DNA of 39,738 nucleotides. Origin: Flavobacteriaceae bacterium (GTDB lineage: Bacteria; Bacteroidota; Bacteroidia; Flavobacteriales; Flavobacteriaceae). The stretch spans positions 1 through 39,738 of the forward strand of contig CANHRI010000023.1 of the NCBI GenBank assembly GCA_947463515.1. Reading direction: 5' to 3'. Position 1 is the first letter of the stretch; every line of letters begins with the position of its first letter. The position numbers and the translations under genes are program-made. Positions 25,006 through 32,680 of the stretch are shown here, in pieces. Under the pieces are notes generated by a model. The model worked only from the letters and a program-made list of their open reading frames with translations. It did no database searches and had not been told where the DNA came from.

Positions 25006-27234
25006 ATGCGATTTATTGCCCCCATATTGGCTGGACTTTTGCTTACCGCAACGGCAATACAGGCCCAAGAAGTGAAAAAAGATACAGCGACAGTTACCCT
25101 CGATCAAGTCATCATTTTCATCAAAGAACAAACCCCCGATCGTATGCCTGCTGTCCAGCAACAAACCATCTATTCGGGTAAGAAAAATGATGTTTTACGT
25201 CTCAACGAAATCAATGCCAACCGTACCACCAACAATGCCCGTGAACTCTTTTCGCGTATAGCCGGTGTTTCGGTTTGGGAAAACGACGGCTCCGGAATTC
25301 AAGTCAATATTGCCGTGCGTGGTTTGAGTCCCAACCGCAGCTGGGAACTCAACACGCGTCAAAATGGATACGACATCTCCTCTGATGTTTTTGGGTATCC
25401 TGAAGCCTACTACAATCCCCCGATGGAAGCGGTAGAACGTATCGAATTCATCCGTGGTGGGGCTTCGTTGCAATTTGGACCCCAATTTGGAGGTATGATC
25501 AACTATGTGTTGAAAAAAGCCCCTGAGAAAAAATTCAGTTATGAAACCCAAAATACGGTAGGAAGTTTTGGCTTGGTGAGCAGCTTCAATGCCATTGGTG
25601 GAAAACACGGAAAATTCACGTATTACGCCTACCACCATGCCCGTAGAGCCGATGGATGGCGTGACAATACAGGATATCAAATTCGCAATTCCTTTGTCAA
25701 CTTGGGCTACGAATTTGCACCGCATTGGAAAGCACAAGTAGAATTCACCACAATGGACTATGAATTGCAACAACCTGGCGGGTTAACCGATGCGCAATTT
25801 GCAGCCGATCACCGTCAATCGTTACGCGATCGCAACTGGATGGGAACGCCTTGGAACTTGGCTACGATTACCATTACGGGACGCTGGAGTCCTAAAATCA
25901 CTACGGATTTTAAATTATTCGGACTCTATGGCGAGCGCAATAGTGTGGGATTCACTGCGGCACCCAACGTAGTAGATGCCATAAACCCCACCACTTTAGC
26001 CTATGCCAACCGTCAAGTAGACCGTGATCGTTATGTTAACTTCGGCTTGGAAAACCGTTCACTTTGGAACTATGCTCTGGGGAAAACACAACATCATTTG
26101 GCTTTTGGTTTCCGTTTGTATCAAGCCGACACCAACCGCAGACAGCGCGGTACAGGAACCAACGGTAGCGATTTTGACCTCACCGTTAGCGATCGTTACC
26201 CGAGAAACTTAGACTTTACCACGCGTAATATTGCCCTTTTTGCCGAAAACATGTTCCAAATCACCTCGGCTTGGACTGTAACCCCCGGCGCGCGTTTGGA
26301 AATCATTGAATCGGTAGGTTCAGGATTGTTCAACCGTGTGAGCGGTAACGATGTATTGATGCCCAATCAAGAGTTAAACCGCACCCAACTCTTGTTAGGT
26401 TTAGGTACCGAATACCGCATCGGAACGACGAATGTGTACGCAAACATTTCCCAAGCCTATCGCCCGGTTTTGTTCTCTGATCAAACACCACCTGCCACAA
26501 CCGATGTTATCGATCCTAACTTACAAGATGCCAACGGATATACCATCGATTTGGGATACCGCGGTACGTTTAAAAACTGGATTAATTTTGATGTATCCTA
26601 CTTCTACATGGTGTACAACAACCGAATTGGTACATTAAATCGCTTTATCAACGACGACCCCACGCAGGCTGCTTTTGCCTTCCGAACTAACTTGGGTAAA
26701 AGTATCCACAAAGGAGCCGAACTATACGGTGACATCAGTTGGTTTGATGTGTTTGGAGCACCAAAAACATGGGGGAAATTGAAAACCTTTGCCAGCAGTG
26801 CCTTTATCAGTGCCCGTTACGATGATTTTGCGGTAACTAGTGTAAGCGGAGCTGCTCCTAACGTTACCATTACCACCACCAACTTGGCTGGAAAAAGGGT
26901 AGAAAATGCCCCCGAATTCATTCACAACTTTGGTATTAGCTGGGAATACAAAAAAATCTCTATCAGTGTGCAACAACGTCAAAACGGGGCTGTATATACC
27001 GATGCACAAAATACCGTGACACCCACAGTCAACGGGGTAAACGGCCGTATCGGTGGGTACAAAGTAGTGGACTTAGGGATGGAATACCGATTCCGCAATT
27101 ACAACCTTCGTGGGGGAATCAACAACCTTACGAACGAGAAATATGCGACTCGACGCGCGGGTGGCTATCCTGGACCAGGGTTGTTGCCGGGAGAGGGACA
27201 AAGTTTTTACGTTTCGATTGGGGCTAAATTTTAA
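25006..27234 (+). CDS. FecA-like TonB-dependent siderophore receptor
   Basis: A 742-residue outer-membrane receptor. The signal peptide (MRFIAPILAGLLLTATAIQA) is followed by a short N-terminal stretch (VTLDQVIIF), the plug domain (RGLSPNRSWELNTRQNGYDI, then VERIEFIRGGASLQFGPQFG), and a beta-barrel ending in FYVSIGAKF with a C-terminal Phe typical of outer-membrane proteins. The RQNGYDISSDVFGYPEAYYN segment resembles FecA-type ferric citrate/siderophore receptors; the true ligand is a guess. The start is placed at 25006 because the longer frame begins inside the promoter. A candidate metal-repressor operator overlaps that promoter, consistent with derepression on metal shortage. A bidirectional terminator follows. 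Confidence 0.9.
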   Translation: MRFIAPILAGLLLTATAIQAQEVKKDTATVTLDQVIIFIKEQTPDRMPAVQQQTIYSGKKNDVLRLNEINANRTTNNARELFSRIAGVSVWENDGSGIQVNIAVRGLSPNRSWELNTRQNGYDISSDVFGYPEAYYNPPMEAVERIEFIRGGASLQFGPQFGGMINYVLKKAPEKKFSYETQNTVGSFGLVSSFNAIGGKHGKFTYYAYHHARRADGWRDNTGYQIRNSFVNLGYEFAPHWKAQVEFTTMDYELQQPGGLTDAQFAADHRQSLRDRNWMGTPWNLATITITGRWSPKITTDFKLFGLYGERNSVGFTAAPNVVDAINPTTLAYANRQVDRDRYVNFGLENRSLWNYALGKTQHHLAFGFRLYQADTNRRQRGTGTNGSDFDLTVSDRYPRNLDFTTRNIALFAENMFQITSAWTVTPGARLEIIESVGSGLFNRVSGNDVLMPNQELNRTQLLLGLGTEYRIGTTNVYANISQAYRPVLFSDQTPPATTDVIDPNLQDANGYTIDLGYRGTFKNWINFDVSYFYMVYNNRIGTLNRFINDDPTQAAFAFRTNLGKSIHKGAELYGDISWFDVFGAPKTWGKLKTFASSAFISARYDDFAVTSVSGAAPNVTITTTNLAGKRVENAPEFIHNFGISWEYKKISISVQQRQNGAVYTDAQNTVTPTVNGVNGRIGGYKVVDLGMEYRFRNYNLRGGINNLTNEKYATRRAGGYPGPGLLPGEGQSFYVSIGAKF

Positions 27235-27249
27235 TCCCAACTATGCATA

Positions 27250-27279
27250 AAAAAAGGCAGCGATGAAGCTGCCTTTTTT
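27250..27279. terminator. Bidirectional terminator between the receptor and the ZIP gene
   Basis: Perfect 12-bp stem AAAAAAGGCAGC (27250-27261) / GCTGCCTTTTTT (27268-27279), 6-nt loop. A-run on one side and T-run on the other let it serve both convergent units. Confidence 0.9.
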
Positions 27280-27280
27280 A

Positions 27281-28099
27281 TTATCCTAAAGCTACATCGA
27301 GCATCATCATGACGATAAAACCACCGATGAAACCCAAGGTGGCGATATCTGTATTTTTATCTTGTTGCGTTTCGGGAATCACCTCTTCCACCACGACAAA
27401 TATCATCGCCCCTGCTGCAAATGCTAAGGCGTAGGGCAACAAAGGGGTAAAGAAAGTAACTGCCACCGCCCCTAAAACCCCCGCTATGGGTTCGACCAAA
27501 GCCGACGATTGACCGTACATAAAACTCTTCCATCGGCTCATTCCCATTCGACGAAGCGGCATCGACACAGCAATACCCTCTGGAAAATTTTGAATTCCAA
27601 TCCCAATCGCCAAAGTCACAGCCCCAGCAATCGAAGCTTCAGGAATACCTGCTGCGACGCCTCCAAAAAGCACCCCCACCGCCAAACCTTCTGGGATGTT
27701 GTGTAATGTGATCGCTAGTACCAACAAAGTCGTACGTTGCCAGGGCGATTTCATGCCTTCGGTTTCTTGGAAATTAAGATGCAAGTGCGGTAGAATTTTG
27801 TCTAATCCAAAAATGAAAAAGGCTCCAAGTAAAAACCCAAGTGCAGCGGGCATTACTTTAACAAACCCGTCGCCTTCACTCATTTCGATGGCCGGCGCTA
27901 ACAGACTCCAAAAACTGGCGGCCACCATAACACCGCCTGTAAAACCAAGCATTCCATCGAGAACAACCCGGTTCATCGTTTTAAAGAAAAATACAAAAGA
28001 GGCGCCCAAAGCGGTCAAACCCCACGTAAATAAAGTCGCCAACAAAGCGGCCACTACGGGGTCAATTTGTTCAAAAAAATGGAGTACTGAATCAAACAT
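27281..28099 (-). CDS. ZIP-family divalent metal transporter
   Basis: A 272-residue inner-membrane transporter of the ZIP (ZupT/GufA-like) family, with about eight membrane helices. The metal-site signatures are LHNIPEGLAVGVLFGG and IQNFPEGIAVSMPLRR, the paired HNxPEG/NxPEG motifs of helices IV and V; a histidine-containing stretch (LPHLHLNFQE) lies in the loop before them. ZIP proteins bring Zn, Fe or Mn into the cytoplasm, and selectivity cannot be read from sequence. Its start overlaps the end of the DtxR-family gene by 8 bp (28092-28099), so it is co-translated with its probable regulator. Confidence 0.92.
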   Translation of the reverse strand: MFDSVLHFFEQIDPVVAALLATLFTWGLTALGASFVFFFKTMNRVVLDGMLGFTGGVMVAASFWSLLAPAIEMSEGDGFVKVMPAALGFLLGAFFIFGLDKILPHLHLNFQETEGMKSPWQRTTLLVLAITLHNIPEGLAVGVLFGGVAAGIPEASIAGAVTLAIGIGIQNFPEGIAVSMPLRRMGMSRWKSFMYGQSSALVEPIAGVLGAVAVTFFTPLLPYALAFAAGAMIFVVVEEVIPETQQDKNTDIATLGFIGGFIVMMMLDVALG

Positions 28100-28748
28100 G
28101 TTTTAAGACATAAAGGTTATCTGCAATTTTTTGTGAAAGCACTAATTCTTGTTCGTTGATACGAATACGTATCGAATGATCAAAAGGTTCGATTTCCAGC
28201 AATTCAATGGGAGCGCCCAAGGCTATTTTTTGTTTATCTAAATATTGAAGAAATCCCGGAGACGAATCTTTTACTCCAATAAAGCGATAAGTATTATTGC
28301 GCTGGGCTTCCGAAAGGAGAATCCGTTCCTCTTTGACCATTTCGCCTTTGGCATTCGGAATAGGATCGCCGTGCGGATCAAAAGAAGGGTAGCCCAAAAA
28401 CTCATCGAGTCGTCCGATCAATGCTTCCGATTGAATGTGTTCCAACTCTTCGGCAATATCATGTACCTCATCCCAAGCGAAGCCCAATTTTTCGACCAAA
28501 AAAACCTCCCACAAGCGGTGTTTGCGTACCACCATCTTGGCTTTTAGCAACCCCGATTCGGTTAACGAAACGCCTTGGTACTTTTGGTAGGAAACCCAAT
28601 TTTTATCGGCCAATTTTTTCAGCATATCCGTTACAGAAGATGCTTTGGTATCTAAGGTTCCCGCAATCGCATTGGTGGTTACCCCTTTGGGAGACACCTG
28701 TGATAAATGGTATATGACTTTAATGTAGTTCTCTTCAGAAATGGTCAT
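28092..28748 (-). CDS. DtxR/MntR-family metal-dependent repressor with FeoA-like domain
   Basis: A 218-residue regulator: N-terminal winged helix-turn-helix (NYIKVIYHLSQ, then TKASSVTDMLKKLADKNWV), dimerisation and metal-binding domain (HRLWEVFLVEKLGF, then VHDIAEELEHIQSEALIG) and a C-terminal SH3/FeoA-like domain (LGAPIELLEIEPFDHSI). Aligned by eye, the E-x-x-E-H of AEELEH corresponds to the Glu99-x-x-Glu102-His103 ligands of MntR rather than the Cys102 of DtxR, but the MntR Asp8/Glu11 positions read Asn and Lys. The metal is therefore uncertain. It overlaps the ZIP gene and is divergent from the second TonB receptor. It is my leading candidate for the shared CTAAATA operators, though a Fur protein encoded elsewhere could equally bind them. 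Confidence 0.9.
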   Translation of the reverse strand: MTISEENYIKVIYHLSQVSPKGVTTNAIAGTLDTKASSVTDMLKKLADKNWVSYQKYQGVSLTESGLLKAKMVVRKHRLWEVFLVEKLGFAWDEVHDIAEELEHIQSEALIGRLDEFLGYPSFDPHGDPIPNAKGEMVKEERILLSEAQRNNTYRFIGVKDSSPGFLQYLDKQKIALGAPIELLEIEPFDHSIRIRINEQELVLSQKIADNLYVLKHV

Positions 28749-28759
28749 CTAAATTTTTA

Positions 28760-28792
28760 TTTATTCAAAAATAATACTTTGTTTTGAATAAA
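28760..28792. promoter_or_regulatory. 11-bp inverted repeat in the dtxR/receptor divergent promoter
   Basis: Perfect arms TTTATTCAAAA (28760-28770) and TTTTGAATAAA (28782-28792) with an 11-nt spacer. On the top strand the TTG -33 element of the receptor lies in the spacer; on the bottom strand it covers the TAnnTTTG (28766-28773) of the dtxR gene. A regulator bound here could control both directions. Confidence 0.5.
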
Positions 28793-28808
28793 ACTATTTT
28801 TAGTTTTG
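28779..28808 (+). promoter_or_regulatory. Promoter of the second TonB receptor (TTG-N19-TAGTTTTG)
   Basis: TTG at 28779-28781 and TAGTTTTG at 28801-28808, 19 nt apart. The -7 element sits inside the CTAAATA operator candidate (28799-28816). The start codon at 28824 follows. Confidence 0.7.
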
Positions 28809-28816
28809 CCTAAATA
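28799..28816 (+). promoter_or_regulatory. Candidate metal-regulator operator at the second receptor promoter
   Basis: TTTAGTTTTGCCTAAATA, containing the dyad TTTAG-N6-CTAAA, shares CTAAATA and the left TTTA with the sites at 22223 and 24950. It covers the -7 element. Confidence 0.55.
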
Positions 28817-28823
28817 TTTTTTT

Positions 28824-30869
28824 ATGAAATATAAAATTACAGTTTTTATCGTATTTCTTGGGCTGGCGTTACACAGTCAAACCCCTCAGGACAGCCTTTC
28901 CAAAGGAACGACACAATTGGATGAAATTGTAGTCTCTGGAACCTTAAAACCTGTGAAACGGCTCGAAAACGCAGTGCCTGTAGAAATCATTACGTCGACG
29001 TTTTTGAAACAAAATCCAACCTCCAATTTAGTAGACGCCTTGCAAAACGCCAACGGATTGCGTCCGCAAAACAATTGCAATGTTTGCAACACCTTTGACA
29101 TTCGCATCAATGGAATGGAAGGCGCTTACACCATGGTTACCATTGACGGAATGCCCATCGTGAGTGCGTTGGGAACTGTATACGGACTCTCAGGAATTCC
29201 AACCTCCATGATTGAGCGTATCGAAGTGGTTAAAGGGCCTGCTTCTTCTCTATATGGTAGCGAGGCCGTAGCGGGTTTGCTCAACATTATCACCAAAAAG
29301 CCTGAAAACCATAAACGTTTTACCGGAAATTTTTTTACCACTTCTTGGTGGGAACATAATGTCGATTTGGGCTACCGCTTGGGTTCAAAAAAATCGGGCA
29401 ACGGACTACTAGGCGTGAATTACGTGCATGCTCAAAATCGAGTAGATGAAAACCGCGATAATTTCACCGATGTGGCACTCCAACACCGGATTGCTCTTTT
29501 TGGGAAATGGAACTTTAAGCGGAAAAGCGGAAAAGCGTTTCAATGGGTTTCACGTTATTTGTATGAAGACCGATGGGGCGGTCAAATGCAATGGAACTCT
29601 TCCTTTCGCGGAGGTGACCAAGTCTATGGCGAAAGCATTTACACGTCACGGTATGAATTCCTCGGTTTGTATGAACTGCCCACCACGGAAAAAATCAAAC
29701 TGCAATACTCGTGGATCGGTCACAACCAAAATTCGGTGTACGGAAATTCGGTATACATCGCGCAACAAAACATTGGGTTTGTTCAAGCCCTTTGGGACAA
29801 ACAAATAGGAAACCACTCCCTCTTAACCGGATCGGCCTACCGTTATCAATTCTACAACGACAACACTCCTGCCACTGCAAAATCCAATCACATACATATT
29901 GGAAGTTTTTTCGTGCAAGATGATTGGACATGGAGTGCCAAAACGGGAGCACTTCTCGGTATGCGTTATGATTACAATTCGGCACACGGTTCCATCCTTA
30001 CGCCACGTATCGCATTCAAATGGAAGCCCGCTTCAAATGCCGTGATGCGATTTAACTTGGGGACGGGATTTCGTGTAGTGAATCTTTTTACCGAAGACCA
30101 TCAAGCCTTGTCGGGAGCTCGTGAAGTAATTTTGGCCGAATCCTTACGGCCCGAAACCTCGTACAATGCCAACTGGAACTACCTACACAAATGGTCGACA
30201 ACCCATGCCGGAACCTTTGTAGTAGAGGCTTCTACGTGGCTGACCTATTTCACCAACCGCATTTTGCCCGATTACGACACCAACCCCAATGCTATTATTT
30301 ATAAAAATTTGGACGGCGATATGCGAATGTGGGGCAGTGGCTTGCAAGGCGATTGGATCAGTCCGTTTGGAATTACAGCCTCGCTTGGATTTAACCTCTA
30401 TCGCCCAACGGTTCGGCAAGAAGGACGTGAATTTCAACCGTTATTTGCCGAACGTTATGGGGCCAATTGGTCGATTGCCTTTACCCCGAGAAACAGCAAG
30501 TGGACCATAGATTACACCGGAAACCTAACTGGACCCATGCGCTTGCCGTTATTGGGACCCTTAGACCCGCGTCGGGAATACTCCTTGCCGTTCAGTATCC
30601 AAAACATTCAATTGACGTACAAAGGTGGGCATCATTTTGAAATCTATGGAGGGGTAAAAAACCTACTCAACTGGACGCCCAATCGCGGAAATCCATTTTT
30701 GATTGCACGCGCCAACGATCCATTTGACCAAAACGTGCAATTTGACAGTAATGGTATGGCTTTGCCTACGCCCGACAACCCGTTTGGTCTGACCTTTGAC
30801 CCTACGTATGCCTACGGCCCTAATCAAGGGATTCGCGGTTTTATTGGGATCCGCTTTCATTGGGATTAA
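28824..30869 (+). CDS. TonB-dependent outer-membrane receptor
   Basis: A 681-residue receptor. Signal peptide (MKYKITVFIVFLGLALHSQ), a TonB-box-like TTQLDEIVVSGT right at the mature N-terminus with no carboxypeptidase-like extension, a plug domain (DIRINGMEGAYTMVTIDGM, then MIERIEVVKGPASSLYGSEA) and a long beta-barrel ending IGIRFHWD. The plug contains a CNVC motif (NNCNVCNTFD) that could bind metal or form a disulfide. Fold and order recall BtuB/FepA-type receptors. The ligand is unknown. Its divergence from dtxR-zip and the operator in its promoter suggest a metal or metal-complex cargo. The start is placed at 28824 just after the promoter. Confidence 0.88.
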   Translation: MKYKITVFIVFLGLALHSQTPQDSLSKGTTQLDEIVVSGTLKPVKRLENAVPVEIITSTFLKQNPTSNLVDALQNANGLRPQNNCNVCNTFDIRINGMEGAYTMVTIDGMPIVSALGTVYGLSGIPTSMIERIEVVKGPASSLYGSEAVAGLLNIITKKPENHKRFTGNFFTTSWWEHNVDLGYRLGSKKSGNGLLGVNYVHAQNRVDENRDNFTDVALQHRIALFGKWNFKRKSGKAFQWVSRYLYEDRWGGQMQWNSSFRGGDQVYGESIYTSRYEFLGLYELPTTEKIKLQYSWIGHNQNSVYGNSVYIAQQNIGFVQALWDKQIGNHSLLTGSAYRYQFYNDNTPATAKSNHIHIGSFFVQDDWTWSAKTGALLGMRYDYNSAHGSILTPRIAFKWKPASNAVMRFNLGTGFRVVNLFTEDHQALSGAREVILAESLRPETSYNANWNYLHKWSTTHAGTFVVEASTWLTYFTNRILPDYDTNPNAIIYKNLDGDMRMWGSGLQGDWISPFGITASLGFNLYRPTVRQEGREFQPLFAERYGANWSIAFTPRNSKWTIDYTGNLTGPMRLPLLGPLDPRREYSLPFSIQNIQLTYKGGHHFEIYGGVKNLLNWTPNRGNPFLIARANDPFDQNVQFDSNGMALPTPDNPFGLTFDPTYAYGPNQGIRGFIGIRFHWD

Positions 30870-30876
30870 CAAATGT

Positions 30877-30910
30877 TTGGGCAAAAGGGCAACGGTTTTT
30901 GTTACCTTTG
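30877..30910 (+). promoter_or_regulatory. Putative crtY promoter (TTG-N23-TACCTTTG)
   Basis: TTG at 30877-30879 and TACCTTTG at 30903-30910, 23 nt apart, at the upper limit of usual spacing. The GTG start at 30915 leaves almost no leader. Confidence 0.5.
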
Positions 30911-30914
30911 AATC

Positions 30915-32054
30915 GTGCAACATTACCATTACATCTTCACCGGAACCGGACTCGCGGCCTTATTGACCGTACGAGAAATGGTGCAGCGTCCTTTTTACCA
31001 AGATAAAAAAATACTCTTACTCGATGCCGATGCCAAAAAAACCAACGATCGCACCTGGTGTTTTTGGGATGAAAAAAAGCATTTTGAAAACATACAACAC
31101 AACGCTTGGGATGCAGCCGTGTTTGCCGATGCAGGTTTTGAACGCCGTTTTGCGATGGCACCCTACACCTACCGCATGATCCGCGGATTGGATTTTTATC
31201 AATGCACTTTCCAAGAACTAGAAAACCATCCGAATATCACGATTATTCAAGAAAAAGTGGTAGATTTTCAAGAGTTAGAGAATCATTGTTTGGTTAAAAC
31301 GGAAAACCAAAGCTTTAGCTGCAATTATGTTTTCAATTCCATTTTCAATCCAAAACTGTTGATGGCACAAAAGAAATTTCCTTTGGTGCACCAACATTTT
31401 GTAGGTTGGTTTGTGCAAACGGAAACTCCTGTTTTCACCCCCGATTGCGCTACTTTTATGGATTTTTCGGTACCTCAAAAGGGCAACACCCGGTTCATGT
31501 ACGTGCTTCCCACCAGTGAAAAAGAGGCATTATTGGAGTATACACTTTTTTCAGCCAACCTATTGCCACGGGAGGAATACGAATCGGAAATAAAAGCTTA
31601 TTTAGAAGGCTTGGGCGTTACCCACTACACCGTCACAGAAACTGAACAAGGAAATATTCCGATGACCTGTTATCCCTTTTGGAAACACAATTCAGAACGC
31701 ATCTTACACATCGGTTCGGCGGGCGGTTGGACCAAAGCCAGTACGGGCTATACCTTTAAAAATGCCCTCAAAAAATCCAAAGCTTTGGTTGATTTCTTAC
31801 CCCAAAAAAGTGACCTGCGAAAATTTCAAACCATGAATCGTTTTTGGTTGTACGATTTACTCTTGATTGACCTATTATTTCACCAAAATGAAGTCGGAAG
31901 TTCGATCTTCGCGAGTATGTTTCGCCAAGGAAAAGTGGCTACCATCTTTAAATTTTTGGATGAAGAAACCACGTTTTTAGAAGATTTGAATATAATTTTA
32001 CGTTGTCCCAAGACTTTGTTTTTAAAAGCCTTATGGCATCGATTTTTTGGATAA
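30915..32054 (+). CDS. crtY: Lycopene beta-cyclase (CrtY type)
   Basis: A 379-residue flavoprotein that closes the beta-ionone rings of lycopene to give beta-carotene, the precursor of zeaxanthin-type yellow flavobacterial pigments. The FAD-binding N-terminus is YIFTGTGLAALLTVREMV; the family motif NDRTWCFW lies at 44-51; later IPMTCYPFWKHN and GSAGGWTKASTGYTFKNAL match the conserved cyclase region. GTG at 30915 is the start because the FAD motif begins a few codons later. It stands alone: no crtB, crtI or crtZ in the window, although they often cluster in Bacteroidota. A TAnnTTTG element overlaps the start region. Confidence 0.93.
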   Translation: MQHYHYIFTGTGLAALLTVREMVQRPFYQDKKILLLDADAKKTNDRTWCFWDEKKHFENIQHNAWDAAVFADAGFERRFAMAPYTYRMIRGLDFYQCTFQELENHPNITIIQEKVVDFQELENHCLVKTENQSFSCNYVFNSIFNPKLLMAQKKFPLVHQHFVGWFVQTETPVFTPDCATFMDFSVPQKGNTRFMYVLPTSEKEALLEYTLFSANLLPREEYESEIKAYLEGLGVTHYTVTETEQGNIPMTCYPFWKHNSERILHIGSAGGWTKASTGYTFKNALKKSKALVDFLPQKSDLRKFQTMNRFWLYDLLLIDLLFHQNEVGSSIFASMFRQGKVATIFKFLDEETTFLEDLNIILRCPKTLFLKALWHRFFG

Positions 32055-32116
32055 TAACCAACACATTTATAACAAATCTTTATCGTTTGTTGGGAAATTA
32101 TAGTTTCAAAAGGTTG

Positions 32117-32124
32117 TACCTTTG
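32117..32124 (+). promoter_or_regulatory. Putative -7 element of the bacilliredoxin gene (TACCTTTG)
   Basis: Matches TAnnTTTG, 28 nt before the ATG. A TTG at 32090-32092 is 24 nt upstream, slightly beyond the usual range. Confidence 0.55.
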
Positions 32125-32152
32125 TTGCACATTAACGTAATAGAAAATCATT

Positions 32153-32563
32153 ATGTATCCAGAAGAAATGGTAAACCCCATGCGTGCGGAATTGACTGAC
32201 GCTGGTTTTCAAAACTTATATACTGCCGATGCGGTAGAAAATGCAATTAAACAAAACGGAACTACCTTGGTAGTGGTGAACTCAGTTTGCGGTTGTGCGG
32301 CACGTAATGCGCGTCCAGGAGCAAAAATGAGTTTGGATGGCGACAAAAAACCCGATCATTTGATTACGGTTTTTGCGGGTGTTGATCGCGAAGCGGTAGA
32401 TTCAGCACGTCAACACATGTTCCCGTTCCCTCCTTCTTCGCCAAGTATGGCGTTATTCAAAGACGGGGAATTAGTTCACATGTTGGAACGTCACCACATT
32501 GAAGGGCGTCCGGCTGAGATGATTGCTGAAAACTTAAAAGATGCTTACAGCGAATTCTGCTAA
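32153..32563 (+). CDS. BrxA/BrxB (YphP) family bacilliredoxin
   Basis: A 136-residue thioredoxin-like protein with the Cys-Gly-Cys active site of bacilliredoxins (Cys46-Gly47-Cys48 in VVVNSVCGCAARNARPGA). In Bacillus these enzymes remove bacillithiol from proteins under oxidative stress. The conserved opening MYPEEMVNPMRAELT and the HMFPFPPSSPSMALF segment are family-typical. It stands as a single gene with its own -7 element and terminator. Whether this organism makes bacillithiol cannot be seen here. Confidence 0.92.
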   Translation: MYPEEMVNPMRAELTDAGFQNLYTADAVENAIKQNGTTLVVVNSVCGCAARNARPGAKMSLDGDKKPDHLITVFAGVDREAVDSARQHMFPFPPSSPSMALFKDGELVHMLERHHIEGRPAEMIAENLKDAYSEFC

Positions 32564-32583
32564 GCGACTAAAAAATTAAAAAC

Positions 32584-32617
32584 AACCCTCAATGCTTCAC
32601 CGTTGGGGGTTTTTTTA
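32584..32617 (+). terminator. Terminator after the bacilliredoxin gene
   Basis: A 9-bp stem AACCCTCAA (32584-32592) / TTGGGGGTT (32603-32611) with one U-G pair, 10-nt loop and a run of T's to 32617. Confidence 0.8.
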
Positions 32618-32649
32618 TGGAAAATAAGGAGCTATATCTAAACTATTTG

Positions 32650-32657
32650 TACTTTTG
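32650..32657 (+). promoter_or_regulatory. Putative -7 element of fic (TACTTTTG)
   Basis: Matches TAnnTTTG. Its last three bases overlap the first of two palindromes, placing the predicted transcription start inside the operator pair. No -33 TTG seen. Confidence 0.5.
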
Positions 32658-32680
32658 ATACTATCAAATGATACTATCAA
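32655..32680. promoter_or_regulatory. Tandem palindromes TTGATA-C-TATCAA (candidate fic operator)
   Basis: TTGATACTATCAA (32655-32667), perfect around a central C, is followed with a 13-bp period by aTGATACTATCAa (32668-32680), perfect over its inner 11 bp. The pair abuts the -7 element and ends at the fic start codon. Confidence 0.7.

Noticed and set aside
25195..25773. 192-residue open frame on the minus strand
   Set aside because: Antisense to the plug and first strands of the FecA-like receptor; low-complexity composition and no promoter.
32668..32679. ATG at 32668 as the fic start
   Set aside because: It sits within the palindromes and almost at the predicted transcript start; ATG 32680 follows the operator cleanly. 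It cannot be fully excluded, as leaderless starts occur.
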